Assembly (NCBI GenBank): GCA_964643895.1
Contig: CAZXUE010000013.1
Location: forward strand, 1 to 21,263
Source: UBA7683 sp964643895
GTDB taxonomy: Bacteria; Patescibacteriota; Saccharimonadia; Saccharimonadales; UBA7683
DNA: 21,263 nt
Reading direction: 5' to 3'
Shown here: piece after piece, positions 14,229 to 18,785 of the stretch
Layout: the number at the start of each line of letters is the position of its first letter
Numbering within the stretch: position 1 is the stretch's first letter
The notes under the pieces: generated by a model
Seen by the model: the letters and a program-made list of their open reading frames with translations, nothing else
Told to the model about the DNA's origin: nothing
Databases searched by the model: none
Position numbers and translations under genes: made by a program

Positions 14229-14276
14229 ATGCCATCGCTATTTCGGACCTGATCTGGAATCAAATTTATTCATTGG

Positions 14277-14303
14277 ATCCTGAATCGAGTTCAGGATGAC
14301 AAA
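14277..14303. repeat. Stem-loop dispersed repeat, copy in the ileS-metallopeptidase gap
   Basis: ATCCTGAA (14277-14284) and TTCAGGAT (14290-14297) form a perfect 8-bp stem with a 5-nt loop, followed by GACAAA on the plus strand. It belongs to the same family as the copies at 9891, 18198 and 18369. Confidence 0.7.
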
Positions 14304-14336
14304 CTAAAGTTTGTTAGTTTTAAGTATATACTTAAA
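14299..14336. repeat. Adjacent palindromes downstream of ileS
   Basis: ACAAACT-AA-AGTTTGT (14299-14314) is followed by an 18-bp perfect palindrome TTTAAGTATATACTTAAA (14319-14336). The second could be an operator for a dimeric regulator or simply AT-rich terminator context; no choice can be made from sequence alone. Confidence 0.45.
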
Positions 14337-14339
14337 TTA

Positions 14340-14360
14340 GCACTAGCACAATGCGAGTGC
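14340..14360 (-). terminator. Possible weak terminator of ileS
   Basis: On the minus strand GCACT pairs with AGTGC, with an inner GCA/TGC pair and loop TTG, followed by TAATTTAAG. It is about 12 bp past the ileS stop. The tail is only moderately T-rich, so efficiency is doubtful. Confidence 0.4.
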
Positions 14361-14372
14361 CAATCCAATCCG

Positions 14373-17252
14373 TTATGATCTTGCTTTTTTGAGAGAAATT
14401 ACAAGCTCTTCGCCTTCAACCTTCACTGTTATCGCAAAACCGTTGCTTACCTCATCTAACTCACTTGCAAGAGTTTCTACTTTGATGGTTTCAAGATGCT
14501 CTTTAATAGCAGTTTGCAGTTGACCATCCTCAGTTGCTAGATGTAGAGTTATGCGATCATCAACGTTCAAGCCGGCATTTTTACGAGCTGATTGTACATG
14601 CCGAATCACCTCGCGCATTAAGCCCTCACGCTTGAGTTCTGGGGTGATCTCCGTATCAATCGCAACCTCTCCTCCAAAATTCACGGCTTTGACATTGAGC
14701 TCATCAAGTAAGATCGGCTCGAAATCAACATGCTCGCCCAAAACCGGAACAGTCATACTCGCTAATGGCTGGCGGACCTTCAGCTGGGCCTTGGCTCGCA
14801 AGCTTAAGCCTTCGTTTACATACTCACGAGCAGTCTCCATGTCATCCATCACTAATTGATTGATATGGCCGGCCGACATCCAATCTTTTAGGTGGACCGA
14901 TTCTCCATCGCCAGTGAGATTTTGATACAGTTCCTCTGCTAAAAATGGTGTGAATGGTGCAAGTAGATAGGCCAGACGAACCAAAACATAATGAAGTGTC
15001 TTATATGCATCGGACTTATCGCTATCATCCTCGCTCTTCCAAAAACGGCGACGACTGCGACGAACGTACCAGTTAGAGGCATCGTCCAAAAACGGCAAGA
15101 TTGGGGCAACTGCATCTGGTAAATTGTACTCGTCCATATGTTTTTCCACCTCAGCCACTAGTTGATGGAGTCTTGAGACTACCCAAATATCAAGTGGGTT
15201 TTTGAGATCTTCAACCGGATCACTTAAGACCCCGTCATAGTCCCAGCCATCAACTTCGACATACATCGTGAAGAAGTCATACATGTTCCATATCATGGCA
15301 AGCTTACGTGAAACATCGCTGACATCTTTATCTTGCAGGCTAAAATCTTCAGCGTTCATTACTGGCGAACCGAGCAACAGCAATCGTTCGGCATCAGCAG
15401 AATATTTATCCATCACTTCATTCGGATCAGTATAATTACCGCGTGATTTACTAAGCTTATAGCCATCATTACCCATCAAGTTTCCTGTTACAATCACGTT
15501 TTTAAATGGTGCCTGGCCAAACAAGCCGACGTTGACCGCGTGCAAATAGTAGAACCAGGCCCTAACCTGGCCAACGTACTCTACGATAAAGTCGCCCGGG
15601 AAGTTAGCCTCAAACTTCTCTTTATTTTCAAACGGGTAATGGAACTGGGCAAAGGGCATTGAGCCGCTCTCGAACCAGCCATCCAACACCTTATCGATTC
15701 GTTTGTAGTGTACACCGTCTTTTTCAAACTCGACTGCATCGATCCACGGCCGGTGGTAATCTTCCAGCCGTTTGCCGCTGAGTTCCTCCAGCTCGTCGTA
15801 ACTACCCACCACAATTTGATGTTTCTTGCCTTCTTCATCAATACCTTCCCAGACCGGCATAGCCGTTGCCCAGAAGCGGTCGCGTGAGAGATTCCAATCT
15901 GGTGCAGCCAAGATGTTTTTTTCAAATCGTCCGTGTTTTACATGTTTCGGGAACCAATTAATTACCTCGGTATTTTGCGCCAACATTTCCTCTCGCTGGC
16001 CATCAATATTCATAAACCAGCTTGGGTGAGCTCGGTACATAAGACGTGTTCCACAGCGATGACAGTGAGGGTAGCTGTGCCTGTAGTAATCAATCTTCCA
16101 AACAACCCCATCTTCGTGCAGCTTTTTAGCAATTGGCTTGTTAGCCTCCCAAACATTTTCGCCTTTCCAATCGCTCTCAGTATACAAACCGTTTTCATCA
16201 ATTACATGCACTACAGGGATCTTGAGTTTCTGCGCCAACACAAAATCTTCCTCACCATAGGCTGGTGCAAGATGCACGATACCCGAACCTTCCGCCGCGC
16301 TCAAATCAGGATACTCCCATACTTTGTGAGCATTCTCGCCGCGATCTAATCCTAGAAGTGGCTCGTATTCTAGACCAATGAGTTCTTTGCCCCTAATATC
16401 ATCACGAATAATTTTGTATTCAAGCTGCTGATGTTTTTCATCAGTCAAAACCTTCTCGACTAAATCTTTGTGCAAAATTAAATGCTCGCCTTCAGCCGTT
16501 TCAACTTCAGCGTAGGCTTCATTTTTACCAACTCCAACCGCAGTATTAGCCGGAAGTGTCCATGGAGTTGTCGTCCAGGCCAAGAGATATGCATTTCTAT
16601 CCTTCAGTTTAAACTTAACATAAACACTTGGGTCAGTTACATCTTGATAAGCGCCCGGATCCATTGTCACCTCGGCCTTAGAAAGTGGCGTGGCATCGCG
16701 CGTACAGTACATTAGGACTCGCTCGCCTTCGTAGATTTTGCCCTTCTCGAAAAGTGTTTTGAAAGCCCACCAAATGCTTTCCATATACTCTTTATCCATG
16801 GTTTTATAAGCACCCTTAAAATCTACCCATCGGCCTATTCTATCTACATAATCCTCCCAGAGACTACCGGTTTGCACCATGTTTTCGCGTGCTGTTGTGA
16901 TGTAATCCTCAAGACTGATTTTAGTTCCGATATCCCGGCGATCTTTAATACCCAACTTCTTCTCAGTAAAAACTTCTGCTGGCAAGCCGTGACAATCCCA
17001 ACCCCAAACACGCTCCACTCGCCTACCTTTCATAGTCTGATAACGCGGGATGGAATCCTTCACGATCGAACTCAACAATGTCCCATGGTGGGGCACACCG
17101 GTAATAAATGGTGGTCCATCGTAAAAAACAAACGAATTATCGGCTGGTCGATTTTCTACCGACCTTTCAAACGTCTTATCTTTCTTCCATTTTTCCACCC
17201 AAAACTTTTCATATTCCAACGCCCGCCTTCGTGTTCCATGCTTAAACTTCAT
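14373..17252 (-). CDS. ileS: Isoleucyl-tRNA synthetase, eukaryote-like (type 2)
   Basis: A class Ia synthetase that charges tRNA-Ile and edits Val-tRNA. The 959-aa form begins MKFKHGTRRR; AAAGGAG (17259-17265) lies 6 nt upstream and is inside the longer frame that opens at 17273. DGPPFITGVPHHGTLL (45-60) is the HIGH region, but the motif reads HHGT, so the last His is replaced by Thr. WGWDCHGLPAE (83-93), the CP1 editing segment TTTPWTLPANTA (227-238), a zinc-like CHRCG (397-401) and KLSKS (599-603, the KMSKS loop) follow. The sequence style is that of the eukaryote-like IleRS group, members of which include mupirocin-tolerant enzymes. It overlaps the upstream GyrI-like gene by 11 bp. The whole operon is under a T-box riboswitch with an Ile codon specifier. 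Confidence 0.95.
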   Translation of the reverse strand: MKFKHGTRRRALEYEKFWVEKWKKDKTFERSVENRPADNSFVFYDGPPFITGVPHHGTLLSSIVKDSIPRYQTMKGRRVERVWGWDCHGLPAEVFTEKKLGIKDRRDIGTKISLEDYITTARENMVQTGSLWEDYVDRIGRWVDFKGAYKTMDKEYMESIWWAFKTLFEKGKIYEGERVLMYCTRDATPLSKAEVTMDPGAYQDVTDPSVYVKFKLKDRNAYLLAWTTTPWTLPANTAVGVGKNEAYAEVETAEGEHLILHKDLVEKVLTDEKHQQLEYKIIRDDIRGKELIGLEYEPLLGLDRGENAHKVWEYPDLSAAEGSGIVHLAPAYGEEDFVLAQKLKIPVVHVIDENGLYTESDWKGENVWEANKPIAKKLHEDGVVWKIDYYRHSYPHCHRCGTRLMYRAHPSWFMNIDGQREEMLAQNTEVINWFPKHVKHGRFEKNILAAPDWNLSRDRFWATAMPVWEGIDEEGKKHQIVVGSYDELEELSGKRLEDYHRPWIDAVEFEKDGVHYKRIDKVLDGWFESGSMPFAQFHYPFENKEKFEANFPGDFIVEYVGQVRAWFYYLHAVNVGLFGQAPFKNVIVTGNLMGNDGYKLSKSRGNYTDPNEVMDKYSADAERLLLLGSPVMNAEDFSLQDKDVSDVSRKLAMIWNMYDFFTMYVEVDGWDYDGVLSDPVEDLKNPLDIWVVSRLHQLVAEVEKHMDEYNLPDAVAPILPFLDDASNWYVRRSRRRFWKSEDDSDKSDAYKTLHYVLVRLAYLLAPFTPFLAEELYQNLTGDGESVHLKDWMSAGHINQLVMDDMETAREYVNEGLSLRAKAQLKVRQPLASMTVPVLGEHVDFEPILLDELNVKAVNFGGEVAIDTEITPELKREGLMREVIRHVQSARKNAGLNVDDRITLHLATEDGQLQTAIKEHLETIKVETLASELDEVSNGFAITVKVEGEELVISLKKARS

Positions 17253-17625
17253 CGCTCTCTCCTTTATTTGCAAAATGTACTTTTGTTGTGAATGTTCCGT
17301 TCTGTATAGATTCGAGTTCGTAATCAGGGGTTCCGTGTTGAAATATACTTCTGTATAGTTTCTCTATCTCTACGTCACCCTCTTTGCAGCTGAACTCTTC
17401 CCAGCCACCATTGGGGATTTCAACAACATCAGATCCACCTAGCCACTCTTCATCAATCTTGCCAATATAGTAATCGATCGTCTGGCCACTCATATTCGCA
17501 CCAAGACCATATAGAAAATCATTTGGATACTGCTGGCGCATCTCGTTCCAAAACTTTTCAAGTTCAGCAATCTGGCCGTAGTTCGCATCAACCCTGACTA
17601 CTCTTTTCTGCCCAAAGAATTTCAT
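17242..17625 (-). CDS. GyrI/AraC effector-binding-domain-like small protein
   Basis: A 127-aa stand-alone protein resembling the GyrI-like or Cass2-type small-molecule-binding fold. It has two beta-alpha-beta halves, with ELEKFWNEMRQQYP near 21-34. The family-like signature VVEIPNGGWEEFSC (67-80) is followed by EIEKLYRSIFQHGTPDYELESI (86-107), in the place of the usual 'Y.vf.h.Gp...i..lw..if...lp.sgyel' region. The fold typically binds hydrophobic or cationic drugs and metabolites. The call is by pattern, not search. ATG at 17625 overlaps the GNAT stop as ATGA; a GTG at 17646 is less likely. The 3' end overlaps ileS by 11 bp, so all three genes are probably co-translated. Confidence 0.55.
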   Translation of the reverse strand: MKFFGQKRVVRVDANYGQIAELEKFWNEMRQQYPNDFLYGLGANMSGQTIDYYIGKIDEEWLGGSDVVEIPNGGWEEFSCKEGDVEIEKLYRSIFQHGTPDYELESIQNGTFTTKVHFANKGESDEV

Positions 17626-18047
17626 TCTACTCTCTTCCAGTAACACCTGTACTCATCTGACTTATTGAATCCGAGATCCATGTATCTCTGATTTAAACTT
17701 TGATTATCTGAGTCGGTGTAAACGATAATGCTGCCGTGACCTCTTTCTTGAGCAATTTCCTGCGCCTTCTTGGCCAGTAACCCACCGACCGTAAGCAAGT
17801 CTTCAGCTTCGGGATCAATGACAAATCTAATTAACCAGAATGTGTGTGGATTATCTAAAATTATGAATGATCCGACAATCTCGCCTGAGCTGTTTTCGAC
17901 GACATACAGATCACCTGCCCGAGCAGTCTCCCTTAGCTTCGACGGCGTATCCCTACTTTCATCGTAGTTGCCACCATAAGATGCTTTGTTCTTATACAAA
18001 GCTATGAGTTTTTCGAAGTCAGAACCCTGGTATAAACGAACTTGCAT
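17622..18047 (-). CDS. GNAT-family N-acetyltransferase
   Basis: A 141-aa single-domain GNAT, a fold that moves an acetyl group from acetyl-CoA to an amine. Beta strands LYVVENSSGEIVGSFII (47-63) and FWLIRFVIDPEAEDLLTVGG (70-89) make up the usual core. The acetyl-CoA pyrophosphate loop is only loosely conserved as LTVGGLLAKKAQE (85-97). NQSLNQRYMDLGF (115-127) is the motif B region with the typical Tyr and LGF. The substrate is unknown. ATG at 18047 has GAGGAA (18051-18056) as SD; an upstream in-frame start at 18146 would run through the T-box antiterminator and is rejected. It is the first gene of the T-box-controlled ileS operon and ends in an ATGA overlap with the GyrI-like gene. Confidence 0.82.
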   Translation of the reverse strand: MQVRLYQGSDFEKLIALYKNKASYGGNYDESRDTPSKLRETARAGDLYVVENSSGEIVGSFIILDNPHTFWLIRFVIDPEAEDLLTVGGLLAKKAQEIAQERGHGSIIVYTDSDNQSLNQRYMDLGFNKSDEYRCYWKRVE

Positions 18048-18060
18048 TGCTTCCTCTCGT

Positions 18061-18136
18061 GAATAAAACAAATCACTTCTTTTGACTGCCAGATCCCAAT
18101 TTGGGAGGTACCATCTGGCTTCCAAAAGAAGTGATT
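18061..18136 (-). terminator. T-box-linked terminator hairpin
   Basis: On the minus strand AATCACTTCTTTTG (18123-18136) pairs perfectly with CAAAAGAAGTGATT (18071-18084). It encloses the T-box antiterminator and is followed by TGTTTTATTC. The 5' arm can instead fold on itself (AAAAGAA-TCAC-TTCTTTT), which would release the 3' arm. Regulation by transcription termination is inferred. Confidence 0.65.
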
Positions 18137-18197
18137 CTTTTAGCACTTAGTTGCTGCTATAACGGGCTTACCCGAGAGGTTCTACTTTCTGATCCAG

Positions 18198-18226
18198 ATC
18201 CTTCGACTTACGCTCAGGATGACAAA
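18198..18226. repeat. Stem-loop dispersed repeat inside the T-box leader
   Basis: ATCCT (18198-18202) and AGGAT (18216-18220) flank CTCGA/ACGCT-like sequence and are followed by GACAAAAC on the plus strand, as in the other copies of the family. It lies between Stem I and the central conserved segment of the T-box. Confidence 0.65.
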
Positions 18227-18294
18227 ACAGAGTTCTTCCTCTTCCGTTCTCGTACGAGATCGCAGCTGATAACTGCTCGAACGGATATATGCTT

Positions 18295-18323
18295 ATAGTA
18301 CTCGCTTACAGATGAAAAGGCAA
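18295..18323 (-). promoter_or_regulatory. Probable promoter of the T-box/ileS operon
   Basis: On the minus strand TTGCCT (18318-18323) and TACTAT (18295-18300) are 17 bp apart. Transcription would begin near 18288, just before Stem I of the T-box. Confidence 0.5.
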
Positions 18324-18368
18324 TATTAGAAACTATACTACCTCTCTAGCGATAATAAGCACTGGATA

Positions 18369-18391
18369 CCCGATCAGGCCGGGAACGACAA
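18369..18391. repeat. Stem-loop dispersed repeat downstream of the thioredoxin-like gene
   Basis: CCCG (18369-18372) and CGGG (18380-18383) are followed by AACGACAAGG on the plus strand. This is a more diverged member of the family seen at 9891, 14277 and 18198. An outer CTGG/CCAG pair lengthens it, and it could end the upstream minus transcript. Confidence 0.55.
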
Positions 18392-18400
18392 GGGCCAGGG

Positions 18401-18661
18401 TTAGTTATAAAAGCTAAGCTCGGATATTGTGGGCCACTTACTGCGTTCTTGCCAGGTTTCGATAAATGATCCATCTTCTCGCATGGCAATAATGGCTGGG
18501 AATTGGACAACATCGTAGAGCTGAGCAATTTGTACGCCGGAAACCGTGGTACTATCAATCAGCTCGATCGAGCGACCTGTTTCGCGTTCAAACTCGCGTA
18601 TGTACGCCTGCACCGAAGTCTCACCCTCACTGTTTGGTCGATAGAGAATAACCGTTTTCAT
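18401..18661 (-). CDS. Thioredoxin/glutaredoxin-fold protein lacking the CxxC motif
   Basis: An 86-aa protein with the layout of a small thioredoxin-like domain. It has a first strand KTVILYRPN (2-10), a helix with GETSVQAYIREFERETG (13-29), a strand SIELID (31-36), the helix VSGVQIAQLYDV (40-51) and the cis-proline turn VVQFPAIIAM (51-60, Pro55). The closing strand is GSFIETWQ. Where a redox CxxC would sit after the first strand there is PNSE (9-12), and the protein contains no cysteine at all, so it cannot act as a dithiol reductase. It follows nrdJ on the same strand, but a terminator and its own extended -10 promoter separate them. A chaperone-like or structural role is possible; function unknown. 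Confidence 0.65.
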   Translation of the reverse strand: MKTVILYRPNSEGETSVQAYIREFERETGRSIELIDSTTVSGVQIAQLYDVVQFPAIIAMREDGSFIETWQERSKWPTISELSFYN

Positions 18662-18668
18662 TCATTCA

Positions 18669-18677
18669 AGTATAACA
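18669..18677 (-). promoter_or_regulatory. Extended -10 promoter of the thioredoxin-like gene (leaderless start predicted)
   Basis: On the minus strand the extended -10 TGT-TATACT (hexamer 18669-18674) ends 7 nt before the ATG at 18661. No SD lies in between. The geometry is the same as for prfA and lepB. Confidence 0.6.
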
Positions 18678-18710
18678 GAGTTAGATGGTGGATCTTAGCT
18701 ATCAGGGCCT

Positions 18711-18750
18711 GACAAAAGGAGAAAAGAGACCCGTAAAAAGTCTCTTTTCT
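18711..18750 (-). terminator. Terminator of the ribonucleotide reductase gene
   Basis: AGAAAAGAGAC (18720-18730) pairs perfectly over 11 bp with GTCTCTTTTCT (18740-18750) around a 9-nt loop. On the minus strand it is followed by CCTTTTG. It lies about 33 bp after the nrdJ stop codon. Confidence 0.7.
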
Positions 18751-18754
18751 TCTC

Positions 18755-18785
18755 AGATCTATTTGCCCCTATCTGTTATCTCCTA
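18755..18785. repeat. A/T-rich 3'-end repeat overlapping the nrdJ stop codon
   Basis: ATCTATTTGCCCCTATCTG followed by TTATCTCCTA resembles the blocks after parA (9966-10001) and rplU (10838-10873), in the same orientation to its gene. The nrdJ TAG (18783-18785) is inside it. Confidence 0.5.

Larger units (their letters stand above)
18048..18289 (-). promoter_or_regulatory. T-box riboswitch (tRNA-Ile sensing leader) of the GNAT-GyrI-ileS operon
   Basis: Read on the minus strand, this leader has the hallmarks of a T-box. A short Stem I is closed by CCGTTC/GAACGG (18279-18284/18244-18249). Inside it, GCAG/CTGC holds a TTATCAG loop (18266-18272) containing AUC, an Ile codon (18268-18270). The conserved central phrase AAAGTAG ... 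CGGGTAAGCCCGTTATAG (about 18158-18187) follows. The antiterminator comprises GCCAGA/TCTGGC (18114-18119/18088-18093), a 7-nt TGGTACC bulge (18107-18113) and a TCCCA/TGGGA helix (18102-18106/18094-18098). TGGT fits tRNA with discriminator A, as in tRNA-Ile. T-boxes bind uncharged tRNA and raise expression of synthetase genes, and ileS in this operon matches the specifier. Stem I is far shorter than the classic Bacillus form and recalls the ultrashort type described for actinobacterial ileS. This region also fills most of the 353-bp gap between genes. Confidence 0.85.

Noticed and set aside
17253..17273. Longer ileS start at 17273
   Set aside because: The added residues contain the AAAGGAG SD for the ATG at 17252.
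18048..18146. Longer GNAT start at 18146
   Set aside because: It would translate the T-box antiterminator and terminator, and the SD GAGGAA supports 18047.
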